Below, piece after piece: positions 17,627 to 26,008 of a stretch of DNA of 64,000 nucleotides. Position numbers and translations under genes: made by a program. Source of the stretch: Campylobacter lari subsp. lari (GTDB taxonomy: Bacteria > Campylobacterota > Campylobacteria > Campylobacterales > Campylobacteraceae); the NCBI RefSeq assembly GCF_013372185.1, contig NZ_CP053830.1, positions 310,001 to 374,000 of the forward strand, in the 5' to 3' direction. Within the stretch, counting starts at the first letter, position 1. The number at the start of each line of letters is the position of its first letter. The notes below the pieces were generated by a model. That model did not search any database and was not told the origin of the DNA. It worked only from the letters and a program-made list of their open reading frames with translations.

Positions 17627-18697
17627 ATGAAAGAATTCATACCACCAAAACTTCCTTTAGATATAGAATTAAATGCAAATATTTATGGTCTCATCATTAG
17701 GGCTTCGAGAAAATTAGCGGAGTTAAATGGACTTAGCAAAAGCATGCCTAATCCAAATATATTAATCAATGCTTTGATCTTGCAAGAAGCTAAAGATTCT
17801 AGCGAGATAGAAAATATTATTACCACTCACGATGAGCTTTTTTTATCTCAAATCGATGAAAGTAAACTTACAAGAGCGGCAAAAGAAGTGAAAGACTATG
17901 AAAATGCTTTAAAAAAAGGATATGAGCTTTTAAAAAAAGAGCAATTATTAAGAAATGCACATATTTTAGAAATTCAAAAAAGACTAGAAAGAAATAATGC
18001 AGGTTTTAGAAAACAAAGCGGAACTACGCTGATAAACCCTGCCACAGGAGAAATCAAACACACACCCCCGCAAAATCCTAGTGATATACAAGAACTTATG
18101 GGAAATTTGGAGCGATACATCAACGATGATACTTTAGATGAACTTGATTTTTTGGTAAAAATGGCAATCATTCATTATCAGTTTGAAAGCATACATCCAT
18201 TTTACGATGGTAATGGTAGAACAGGTAGGATTATCAATATACTTTATTTAGTTTATAAAGGCTTGCTTGATTTGCCTATCTTGTATTTAAGCGCTTATAT
18301 AGTAAATAACAAAGAAGAGTATTACAATCTTTTACAAAAAGTACGTGATGAAGGTGCAATTTTAGAATGGATAGAATACATACTCAAAGGTGTAGAGCAA
18401 ACTGCTATAAAAACGATAAAAACCATTACTATAATAGAAAAAATGATGTCTGATGTAGGTGAAATTTTGCAAAATAAAACGAACTTTTACAGCAAAGACT
18501 TTGTGGAGCTTTTGTTTTCTCATCCTTATACAAAGATAGACTTTTTGATAAATAAATTAGATATTTCTAGGCAAAGTGCCTCAAAATACCTTAAAATTTG
18601 TGAAAAATTAGGGGTGCTAGAGTGCATTAAAATGGGTAGAAATAATTATTATATTAATATAGAACTTTTAAGACTTTTTAGAAAGGGAATTTTTTAA
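17627..18697 (+). CDS. Fic-domain protein with C-terminal winged helix (class II Fic)
   Basis: This 356-residue protein has three parts. An N-terminal Fic_N region carries SSEIEN (about residues 58-63), which fits the (S/T)xxxE(G/N) inhibitory helix of class II Fic enzymes. The Fic core carries the complete catalytic motif HPFYDGNGRTGR (about 190-201). The C-terminal winged helix carries YTKIDFLINKLDISRQSASKYLKICEKLGVLE. Fic proteins usually transfer AMP onto a protein hydroxyl; here the DNA-binding domain and the upstream operator array suggest autoregulation. The stop (TAA 18695-18697) is immediately followed by the hsdM ATG with no gap. In C. jejuni this slot between hsdS and hsdM is variable. 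Its target is unknown. Confidence 0.88.
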   Translation: MKEFIPPKLPLDIELNANIYGLIIRASRKLAELNGLSKSMPNPNILINALILQEAKDSSEIENIITTHDELFLSQIDESKLTRAAKEVKDYENALKKGYELLKKEQLLRNAHILEIQKRLERNNAGFRKQSGTTLINPATGEIKHTPPQNPSDIQELMGNLERYINDDTLDELDFLVKMAIIHYQFESIHPFYDGNGRTGRIINILYLVYKGLLDLPILYLSAYIVNNKEEYYNLLQKVRDEGAILEWIEYILKGVEQTAIKTIKTITIIEKMMSDVGEILQNKTNFYSKDFVELLFSHPYTKIDFLINKLDISRQSASKYLKICEKLGVLECIKMGRNNYYINIELLRLFRKGIF

Positions 18698-20191
18698 ATG
18701 CAAGGTAAAATCGATAAAATCACAGATATTCTAAGAAGAGATGATGGCATAAGCGGTGCTATGCATTATAGTGAGCAGATTAGTTGGGTGCTTTTTTTGA
18801 AATTTTTAGATGATTATGAAGAAGAGTTAAAGCTAGAAGCTGAGTTAGATGAAAAGCCTTATAAGGCTATTTTGCAAGAAAAATTCAGTTGGAGAGCTTG
18901 GGCAGCACCTAAAACAAGCGAAGGAAAGCTTGATGTAAAAAATGCTTTAAGTGGAAGTGATTTGCTAAGCTTTGTGAATGATGAGCTTTTTCCATATCTA
19001 AAAAGTTTTAAAGATAATGAAAATTTCAAAAGCATAGAGTATAAGATAGGCGGAATTTTTGAATTTATAGACAACCGCATAGCTAATGGCCATACTTTAA
19101 GAGAAGTTATAAATTTAGTCGATGAGCTAAGTTTTAGCAAAGAAAGTGATGTATTTGCTTTAGGTGAGGTTTATGAAAAGCTTTTAAAAGACATGGGAAG
19201 CGATGGGGGAAATAGTGGGGAGTTTTATACCCCAAGACCTTTGGTTAGAGCCATGGTGGAGGTGCTAGACCCTAAAGCAAAAGAGAGAATTTATGATCCT
19301 GCGTGTGGGAGTTGTGGGTTTTTAGTAGAGAGTTTTTTGCATATTCTTTATGAAGATAGGGCAAAAAAGAAAAAAGCAAATTTGAGTGTGGAAGAACTTG
19401 AATTTTTGCAAAATGATGCCTTGTTTGGTAAAGAAAAAACTCCGCTAAGTTATGCAATGGGTGTGATGAATATGATCTTACATGAGGTTAAGTCCCCAAA
19501 TATCATCAAAACCAATACTCTAAATAAAAAAATCACAGACATAACTGAAAATGAAAAATACGAAGTGATTTTAGCAAATCCTCCTTTTGGTGGTAAAGAA
19601 AAAGATCAAAATCAAAATAACTTTCCTGTAAAATCAAATGCCACCGAGCTTTTGTTTTTACAGCATATTTTAAAGTCTTTGAAAAACAATGGAAGATGTG
19701 CCATAGTAGTGCCTGAAGGAGTGCTTTTTCAAAATTCAAATGCCTTTGTGAGTGTAAAAAAAGACTTGCTAGAAAATTTTAATCTTGAATGTGTTTTAAG
19801 CTTGCCAAGTGGGGTGTTTTTGCCTTATAGTGCGGTAAAAACTAATGTGCTTTTTTTCTCTAAAGGACAAAGAAGCATTTGTGGTGAAAATGATGAAAGT
19901 GTATATTACTATGAGCTTGTACCTCCTTTTAAATTGACTAAAAACAAACCTTTAGAATACACGCATTTGCAAGAATTTTTAAAATGTTATAAAGAAAGAA
20001 AAATCACGGCTAATTCTTATTTGGTAAGTAAAAAAGAACTTGAAGAAAGAAATTATGATTTAAGTGCTAAAAACCCAAACGTAAAAGAAGAAAAAACCTT
20101 GCGTGAAGTAGAGGAAATTTTAAGCGAGTTAGAGCAAAATCAAAAACAAGCAAAAATGCTTTTTGAAAAAATTCAAAAAGCACTTGTTTAA
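18698..20191 (+). CDS. hsdM: Type I restriction-modification methyltransferase subunit HsdM
   Basis: This is the N6-adenine methyltransferase subunit (497 residues). The N-terminal HsdM helical domain begins with MQGKIDKITDILRRDDGISG. The SAM-binding motif I is DPACGSCGFLVE at about residue 200 and the catalytic motif IV is NPPFGG at about 294. A C-terminal coiled region pairs with HsdS. It starts directly after the fic stop with ribosome site AAAGGGA at 18682-18688, inside fic. Placing hsdM under the fic promoter may let methylation be set separately from restriction. Its end overlaps the convergent moeA stop by 4 bases. Confidence 0.94.
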   Translation: MQGKIDKITDILRRDDGISGAMHYSEQISWVLFLKFLDDYEEELKLEAELDEKPYKAILQEKFSWRAWAAPKTSEGKLDVKNALSGSDLLSFVNDELFPYLKSFKDNENFKSIEYKIGGIFEFIDNRIANGHTLREVINLVDELSFSKESDVFALGEVYEKLLKDMGSDGGNSGEFYTPRPLVRAMVEVLDPKAKERIYDPACGSCGFLVESFLHILYEDRAKKKKANLSVEELEFLQNDALFGKEKTPLSYAMGVMNMILHEVKSPNIIKTNTLNKKITDITENEKYEVILANPPFGGKEKDQNQNNFPVKSNATELLFLQHILKSLKNNGRCAIVVPEGVLFQNSNAFVSVKKDLLENFNLECVLSLPSGVFLPYSAVKTNVLFFSKGQRSICGENDESVYYYELVPPFKLTKNKPLEYTHLQEFLKCYKERKITANSYLVSKKELEERNYDLSAKNPNVKEEKTLREVEEILSELEQNQKQAKMLFEKIQKALV

Positions 20192-21366
20192 GGCATAAAA
20201 ATTATATCAACTAAATCATTTTCTTTTATATCATCGTTTGCTATCATAAGTGCAGCTTTGTTATTTAAGTTGTTTATGATAGCACTTGAACCTTCTTTTT
20301 TACCCTTTAAATTTGCATAAATTTTTCCATCTTTAAATTCTACATTACACGCTACAAATTCCAAATGCGGACTTTTTTTCTTATAGTCAGTATTTGCAAA
20401 TGCCTTAAATACATAGTCTTTTTCTTGTAAAAACCAAGCATTTAAAAGTTCTCTTACATATAAATTAAACATCACCATAGCCGAGTACGGAAAACCCGGT
20501 AGTGCAAAGATGAATTTGTCTTCAAATTTGGCTATTTTGATGTGTTTGCCAGGCTTTACATCGACTTTATCTAAGATGACTTCATACTCTTTAACAGCTT
20601 GTTTTAAAAAGTCAAAATCCCCCATGGAAACTCCACCGGTAGTAACTAAAATATCACACGCATTAAGTGCTTGTTTTAAAACATTTGGGGTTTTTTGCAT
20701 ATCATCTTTTAAAAGTGGGAAAATTCTAGCTTCAGCACCAAGTTTTTTTGCCATATTAGCTATAGCTACATGGTTTGATGAGCGAATTTGTGCAGAGTGC
20801 TCTAAGCTTTCGCCTAAGTCTTTGATCTCACTTCCACTGCTTAAAACTCCTATTATAGGTTTTATAAAAACACTTATGTGAAAATATCCAAGCTCGGCTA
20901 AAAGCGCTATTTCACTATAGCTTATTTTCGTGCCTTTTTTTAGTAAAATTTCACCTTTTTTATAGCTTTCGCCTATTTTTCTTACAGCAAAATTTTTGCT
21001 AACTTTTTCTTTTATGATTAAAATATCATTTTCTACTTGCACTTTTTCTATAGGCACTAAAGTATCGCTACCTTCGCTCATTAACGAACCTGTAAAGGTT
21101 TTAACACATTCTTTGGTATTTAGTTTAAAATTAGGAAATTTTCCTGCAGGAACTTCTCCTATGATTTTTAAATTTTCATCCTGATCATCAAATTTTATAG
21201 CATATCCATCCATAGCTGAGGTTGGAAATTGCGGATGATCATTTAAGGCTATGATATCTATGGCTAAAATTCTATCTAAGCACTCTGTTAGCGCTATTTT
21301 TTCTATCTTTTCATAAGAATTTATAGCTTGTTTTAAACTTTTTAAACTATCTTCATAAGATTGCAT
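20188..21366 (-). CDS. moeA: Molybdopterin molybdenumtransferase MoeA
   Basis: This 392-residue enzyme inserts molybdenum (or tungsten) into adenylated molybdopterin, completing the cofactor used by formate dehydrogenase and other Mo enzymes. Visible are HPQFPTSAMDGYAI (domain III signature), TGSLMSEGSDTLVP, the MoCF-binding core SSGSEIKDLG and TTGGVSMGDFDFLK, and ALPGFPYSAMVMFN. It is the last gene of cueO-moaD-moaE-moeA on the minus strand, one base after moaE. It supports the formate dehydrogenase genes a few kilobases away. It corresponds to Cj1519. Confidence 0.94.
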   Translation of the reverse strand: MQSYEDSLKSLKQAINSYEKIEKIALTECLDRILAIDIIALNDHPQFPTSAMDGYAIKFDDQDENLKIIGEVPAGKFPNFKLNTKECVKTFTGSLMSEGSDTLVPIEKVQVENDILIIKEKVSKNFAVRKIGESYKKGEILLKKGTKISYSEIALLAELGYFHISVFIKPIIGVLSSGSEIKDLGESLEHSAQIRSSNHVAIANMAKKLGAEARIFPLLKDDMQKTPNVLKQALNACDILVTTGGVSMGDFDFLKQAVKEYEVILDKVDVKPGKHIKIAKFEDKFIFALPGFPYSAMVMFNLYVRELLNAWFLQEKDYVFKAFANTDYKKKSPHLEFVACNVEFKDGKIYANLKGKKEGSSAIINNLNNKAALMIANDDIKENDLVDIIFMP

Positions 21367-21367
21367 T

Positions 21368-21808
21368 TTAATCCTTTAAAATTCCTGCGCCTTTAAGTTT
21401 TAAAGAACGCTCTTTTGCATAAATTTTTTCTCCATTTATTACATCATATTTCCAAATAGGAGCACTAGCTTTAAAATCTTCTACAAAATCATTTATAAGT
21501 TTTAAGCCTAATTTTCTTTGTTTGCTTAAAATCCCTGCAAAATAAGAACTCTCATGCACTCTAACTTCGCCAATAGAATGAGCAAACATTAAAGTTATAT
21601 TATCATTTTTTACTTTTTCGCACCATTTTTCAAACCAATTTTTAAGCAAAGGCTCATATATATCAAAGCTTAAAGCTTCTATACCATCTTCAGCTCTTAC
21701 TATACCACAAAAAGTTATCAAAGCTCCGCAATTTTTATCTCTGGAAAAATCATACCATTTTGTATAAATTTTATTAATATCTAAAGAACCATTGTATAAT
21801 TCAAACAT
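21368..21808 (-). CDS. moaE: Molybdopterin synthase large subunit MoaE
   Basis: This 146-residue subunit, with MoaD, converts cyclic pyranopterin monophosphate to molybdopterin. The family pattern is seen in GALITFCGIVRAEDGIEALSFDIYEP, in AHSIGEVRVHESSYFAGI, and in the C-terminal DFKASAPIWKYDVINGEKIYAKER, with the conserved catalytic lysine in WKYD. It lies between moaD (3-base gap) and moeA (1-base gap), an ordinary Mo-cofactor operon. Confidence 0.94.
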   Translation of the reverse strand: MFELYNGSLDINKIYTKWYDFSRDKNCGALITFCGIVRAEDGIEALSFDIYEPLLKNWFEKWCEKVKNDNITLMFAHSIGEVRVHESSYFAGILSKQRKLGLKLINDFVEDFKASAPIWKYDVINGEKIYAKERSLKLKGAGILKD

Positions 21809-21811
21809 TTA

Positions 21812-22033
21812 TCAACCCCCACAAACTGGTGGAAGTAAGCAAATTTTATCTCCATCTTTAAAAGAAGCATTTTCATCAAAAAGCATTTCATCATTTAAAG
21901 ATATTGCACAAAGTTCTAACCATTCTTTTAAGCTTTCATCTTGCCCTAAAATCACTTTTAATTCTTTTAAGCTTTTTACTTCTAGTTCTAAACTTTCTTT
22001 GTTGATTGGTCCTAGAAATTCAACTTTTACCAT
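21812..22033 (-). CDS. moaD: Molybdopterin synthase sulfur carrier subunit MoaD
   Basis: This 73-residue ubiquitin-fold protein ends in PPVCGG. The terminal Gly-Gly is the site of adenylation and thiocarboxylation that delivers sulfur to MoaE. The N terminus VKVEFLGPINKESLELEVKS and the acidic DGDKICLLPPV match the family. It lies 3 bases before moaE and 11 bases after cueO. Confidence 0.92.
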   Translation of the reverse strand: MVKVEFLGPINKESLELEVKSLKELKVILGQDESLKEWLELCAISLNDEMLFDENASFKDGDKICLLPPVCGG

Positions 22034-22044
22034 TTTTTTTACCT

Positions 22045-23589
22045 TTATTCTTTGATTTTTAAAATTCCCATCATTCCAAGATCTTCGTGTTCTAAAATGT
22101 GGCAGTGAAACATTCTAATTCCGGTGAAATTTTGGCTCATTCTTAGTCTTAGTTCTTCACCAGGTCTTACATTGATCGTATCTTGCAATGCTCTGAATTT
22201 TGCTTTTGTTATTTTACCTTTAAATTGAGAAGAAATGAGTTCAAATTGTGTTCCATGTATATGAAAAGGATGATCCATGTGCGAAGAGTTTTTTACCACC
22301 CATTCTTCTACCTCGTTTAATTTTGAAGTCAAATCCGTTCTATTCATATCAAATGTTTTACCATTGATCAAAAACATAGAGGCAAGGCTTTGTTTGATTT
22401 CTTCTTCGCTTTTATTGCTAATGCCGTGCATTTGCATATGGTCTTCACTCATGATTACTTCTTTAAAGCTTGTAGCTTCTTTTAAAGGTGGAAATTCTCG
22501 TAGCTTTTCAGGTATGTTTTCTATAGTTTTTTCTACTTTAAGATCAGCTAACATAAGAGTGTAAGGTTCTTCTTTAACAAGCATTTTATCGCGGTCATAA
22601 TAAGTACTTTCAAGTTTAAATTCACCCTTACTTGCTTTGATTAGCACTTCTACTCTTGAAGCAGGACTTAAAAACAACTCATCTAATTCAATACCTTTTT
22701 CTATAAGTCCCCCATCAGTTCCCACTAAAATAAATTCAGCACCTTGAATGCGTAAATTTAAATGCCTTGCCGCACATAGATTGTATATGCGAATTCTTTG
22801 TGTTTCATTAATTGTGATTTTTGGTTTTAATTGTCCATTGATTAAGACTAAATTTCCTTCTCTACCATTTAACCAATCAAATAAATTATTATCAGGAATT
22901 TGTGCGTTTTCATCTAAACGCAAATCACTAATCACCCAATCTTGTTCTTGTAAATGCGACAATGCATCTTTTCTAGCTTTTACTACAAATACCCCTGCTA
23001 AGCCTTTATAAACTTGCTTTGCTGTGATGTAGTGTGGGTGTGGATGATACCAGTAGGTTCCTGCTGAATTTTCTCCAAGTTTAAAGCGATAAATTCTTTC
23101 TCTACCAGGCATGATAGGATCGTGTGGGTTGCCATCTTGCTCAGGTGGTATATCAAGTCCATGCCAGTGGATAGTAGTTGGCTCTTTTAAACTATTTTTT
23201 ACCAAAATTTCTACAGTATCACCTTCATAAACTTCTATTTTAGGTCCAGGTATAGAGCCATTGTAAGTAAAGCATTTTGTTTTTTTACCTTTAACAAGCT
23301 CTATTTGACTTTCTTTGATTTCTATACTTGATCTAAAGAAATTTTTCTTTGTACTTGTGTTTTTTAGAAGTTTTAAATTTGCTAATGTTTGTCCGCTAGG
23401 AAAGTCTTTTTCATCAAGTAATTTAATGTTTGGATTTTCTAGTTTGATAAAAGAAGTATCGATTTTTTTTATATCTTTTTGTGCGTGCTTTGAATGCATA
23501 TTATGATGAGAATGATCTCCCATTGCATAAGCGCTACTAATACTTGCTAAACTTAGTGCATTAAATTTTAAAAATGATCTTCTATTCAT
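22045..23589 (-). CDS. cueO: Tat-exported multicopper oxidase (CueO-like)
   Basis: This 514-residue periplasmic copper oxidase resembles C. jejuni Cj1516. The N terminus MNRRSFLKFNALSLAS is a twin-arginine signal. Copper motifs in order are HWHGLD, YWYHPHPHYIT, HPFHIHGTQ and HCHILEHEDLGMM, so all type 1, 2 and 3 sites are present. A His/Met-rich tract (GDHSHHNMHSKHAQK) follows the signal, and a short Met/His insert lies near EDHMQMHG. It oxidises Cu(I) for copper tolerance. The leader contains an AT-rich imperfect palindrome at 23611-23629 that might be an operator. Linkage to moaD is positional only. Confidence 0.92.
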   Translation of the reverse strand: MNRRSFLKFNALSLASISSAYAMGDHSHHNMHSKHAQKDIKKIDTSFIKLENPNIKLLDEKDFPSGQTLANLKLLKNTSTKKNFFRSSIEIKESQIELVKGKKTKCFTYNGSIPGPKIEVYEGDTVEILVKNSLKEPTTIHWHGLDIPPEQDGNPHDPIMPGRERIYRFKLGENSAGTYWYHPHPHYITAKQVYKGLAGVFVVKARKDALSHLQEQDWVISDLRLDENAQIPDNNLFDWLNGREGNLVLINGQLKPKITINETQRIRIYNLCAARHLNLRIQGAEFILVGTDGGLIEKGIELDELFLSPASRVEVLIKASKGEFKLESTYYDRDKMLVKEEPYTLMLADLKVEKTIENIPEKLREFPPLKEATSFKEVIMSEDHMQMHGISNKSEEEIKQSLASMFLINGKTFDMNRTDLTSKLNEVEEWVVKNSSHMDHPFHIHGTQFELISSQFKGKITKAKFRALQDTINVRPGEELRLRMSQNFTGIRMFHCHILEHEDLGMMGILKIKE

Positions 23590-23715
23590 TAAATATTTCT
23601 CCTTAAATATAATAATTATTCTTATTATTGTAAATATTATTTGGTAAATATCTTTAAATTCTTAGAAAAAACAAGTTATAATTGTGACAAAATGAAAATA
23701 TAATCAAGGAAAATA

Positions 23716-24879
23716 ATGCAAATTAAAAATTATTTAGATAATGATTTTACAACGCCAGCTTATGTAGTAGAAGAAAATAAACTTAGAAAAAATTGCGAGC
23801 TTTTAGCAAAAGTGGGCGAGCAAAGCGGAGCCAAAATTTTACTTGCCTTAAAGGGTTTTGCTTTTTCAGGTGCTATGGATATAGTGGGTGAGTATTTATC
23901 AGGTTGTACTTGTAGTGGGCTTTGGGAAGCAAAATATGCAAAAGAATACATGGATAAAGAAATTCATACTTTCTCACCTGCTTTTAAAGAGGATGAAATA
24001 GATGAAATTATCAAGCTTTCAAATCATTTAGTATTTAATTCTTTTAATCAATTTAAAAAATACAAAGAAAAAGCAAAGATTAAAAGCATTGGATTGCGTG
24101 TAAATCCTGAATTTTCAGTAGCTCCAAAAGAAATTTATAATCCTTGTGGCAGGTTTTCAAGACTTGGAATTCGTGCTGTTGATTTTGAAAATGAAGATAT
24201 AAGCGATGTTAATGGGCTTCATTTTCATGCTTTGTGTGAAGAAAGTGCGCATTCTTTAGAACTTGTTTTAAATGCTTTTGAAGCTAAATTTGCAAAATTT
24301 ATTAAAAATATGAAATGGGTAAATTTTGGTGGTGGTCATCATATCACAAAAGAAGGTTATGACACGCAAAAACTGATTGATCTTTGTAAAAAATTTGCTG
24401 ATAAATACGGAGTTCAAGTATATCTTGAGCCAGGTGAGGCTGTGGGTTGGCAATGTGGAACTTTGGTAGCTAGCGTGGTTGATATAATAGAAAATGAGAA
24501 AAAAATAGCTATTTTGGATACTTCAAGTGAAGCTCATATGCCAGATACTATCATCATGCCTTATACAAGTGAAGTTTTAAATGCAAGAATTTTAGCAAGT
24601 CGTGATGGGCAAAATTATAGCGAACTAAAAGAAAATGAATTTGCTTATTTGCTTGGTGGAAATACTTGTTTAGCAGGCGATATAATGGGTGAGTATGCTT
24701 TTAATCAAGAGTTAAAAATAGGGCAAAAAATAGTATTTTTAGATCAAGCGCATTATTCTATAGTAAAAAATACTACTTTTAATGGAGTAAAACTTCCAAA
24801 TTTAATGTTCTTAGATAAAAATGGAAATTTATCTATGGTAAGAGAATTTAGCTATGAAAATTATTCAAAAAGAAACTAA
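23716..24879 (+). CDS. nspC: Carboxynorspermidine/carboxyspermidine decarboxylase NspC
   Basis: This 387-residue PLP enzyme of the alanine-racemase-fold group decarboxylates carboxyspermidine in the alternative spermidine route used by campylobacters (Cj1515c). LLALKGFAFSG carries the PLP lysine (Lys46). CGRFSRLGI, NFGGGHHITKEGY, LEPGEAVGW and GGNTCLAGD are family motifs, the last holding the catalytic cysteine. It has its own promoter-like stretch (GTTATAATTG before 23690) and ribosome site AAGGA. It is divergent from cueO and followed by the formate dehydrogenase region. Confidence 0.92.
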   Translation: MQIKNYLDNDFTTPAYVVEENKLRKNCELLAKVGEQSGAKILLALKGFAFSGAMDIVGEYLSGCTCSGLWEAKYAKEYMDKEIHTFSPAFKEDEIDEIIKLSNHLVFNSFNQFKKYKEKAKIKSIGLRVNPEFSVAPKEIYNPCGRFSRLGIRAVDFENEDISDVNGLHFHALCEESAHSLELVLNAFEAKFAKFIKNMKWVNFGGGHHITKEGYDTQKLIDLCKKFADKYGVQVYLEPGEAVGWQCGTLVASVVDIIENEKKIAILDTSSEAHMPDTIIMPYTSEVLNARILASRDGQNYSELKENEFAYLLGGNTCLAGDIMGEYAFNQELKIGQKIVFLDQAHYSIVKNTTFNGVKLPNLMFLDKNGNLSMVREFSYENYSKRN

Positions 24880-25015
24880 AAATTAAGTTTTTTTGTAGTT
24901 TTTTGTAAATTTATGTTTTTTAAATAAAACTTTTTTTAAAATAAAAACGGAAACTGAAAATTAACAAAACTACAATGCTAAGCTTTAGCTAGCGTGTAAT
25001 GTTTAGGAGTAATTT

Positions 25016-25945
25016 ATGCATAGGGTTATACTAGCTCTTTTAGCCTGTTTTAACTTTCTATTTGCTCAAGAAAATTTTGAAGTTAAAAATACTCAAATTT
25101 GGGATGTGCAAAGAGTAATGAATATAGAAAGTTATCAAAATTTTGGTGCTTTGTGGACTAAGCTGCAAGGTGAGTATATTGCAAGCGCTGTTTTGATTAT
25201 ACTTATAGTAGTGATTTCAGCTTTTGCTTTGCACTATATGGTAATAGGTCCAAAGAAATTTTCTCATGATGGTAAGAAAATTTATGCCTTTTCAGTATTT
25301 GAAAGATTGTTTCATTTTGTAGCAGCGATCTCTTGGATTATCCTTGTACCGACCGGACTTATTATGATTTTTGGATCGTACTTTGGTGGTGGATTTTTTG
25401 TAAGAATGTGCAAAAACTTACATGGCATTGCGACCATTTTATTTATTATTTCTATCATTCCTATGCTTTTGTGTTGGATTAAAAGAATGCTTCCGGCAAG
25501 TTATGATCTAAGATGGATGATGATGGTTGGTGGATATCTAAGCAAAGAGAAAAAACCTGTGCCTGCGGGTAAGTTTAATTTTGGTCAAAAGTCATGGTAT
25601 TACATAGCTGTATTTGGTGGATTTATGATGATAATCACTGGTGCGTTTATGTTTTTCCTTGATTTTAATTCTACTTCTTTACAGTCTATTTTTGGAATTT
25701 CTCATATAGATATTTTAAGAGCTTCAGCTATCATCCATAATATTTTAGGTATTTTATGTGCAGTATTTTTTGCTATTCATATTTATATGGCTGTATTTGC
25801 TATTAAAGGAAGTATCCACTCTATGATTAGTGGTTATAAAGAAGAAGAAGAAGTTTATATTTTGCATTCTTATTGGTATAAAGAATTAAGCGATAAAAAA
25901 CAAATCAATCCATCATTTACTTACGATTCTAAAACAAAATTTTAA
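25016..25945 (+). CDS. fdhC: Formate dehydrogenase cytochrome b556 subunit FdhC
   Basis: This 309-residue membrane subunit anchors formate dehydrogenase and passes electrons to menaquinone. After an N-terminal signal-like segment (MHRVILALLACFNFLFAQ) there are about five membrane helices. Histidines sit in FERLFHFVAAISW, KNLHGIATILF and AAVFFAIHIYMA-type helices, as expected for the haem ligands of the FdnI/FdoI gamma family. In C. jejuni, as I recall, fdhC follows fdhB; here it lies upstream of the TorD-like and fdhA genes and may be transcribed separately. Confidence 0.88.
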   Translation: MHRVILALLACFNFLFAQENFEVKNTQIWDVQRVMNIESYQNFGALWTKLQGEYIASAVLIILIVVISAFALHYMVIGPKKFSHDGKKIYAFSVFERLFHFVAAISWIILVPTGLIMIFGSYFGGGFFVRMCKNLHGIATILFIISIIPMLLCWIKRMLPASYDLRWMMMVGGYLSKEKKPVPAGKFNFGQKSWYYIAVFGGFMMIITGAFMFFLDFNSTSLQSIFGISHIDILRASAIIHNILGILCAVFFAIHIYMAVFAIKGSIHSMISGYKEEEEVYILHSYWYKELSDKKQINPSFTYDSKTKF

Positions 25946-25965
25946 AATCTCACTTGATTTTTTTA

Positions 25966-26007
25966 AATTTTCCTTGTTATAATCAAATAAAAATAACAAG
26001 GAAAATT
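25966..26007. promoter_or_regulatory. 14-bp inverted repeat spanning a -10 box and the torD-like ribosome site
   Basis: The arms AATTTTCCTTGTTA (25966-25979) and TAACAAGGAAAATT (25994-26007) are perfectly complementary with a 14-base loop. The right arm contains the AAGGA ribosome site of the gene at 26009. The left arm/loop junction contains TATAAT (25978-25983). Transcripts reading through from fdhC would fold and hide the ribosome site, while transcripts starting near 25990 would lack the left arm. Confidence 0.72.
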
Positions 26008-26008
26008 A

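Noticed and set aside
10978-20191. Prophage or integrative element carrying the defence genes
   Set aside because: No integrase, transposase, tRNA-flanked attachment repeat or phage gene was seen; the genes sit at a conserved hsd locus.
23611-23629. Fur box in the cueO leader
   Set aside because: The symmetry is only 6 bases per arm in very A+T-rich DNA; it is mentioned in the gene entry but not supported as a separate site.
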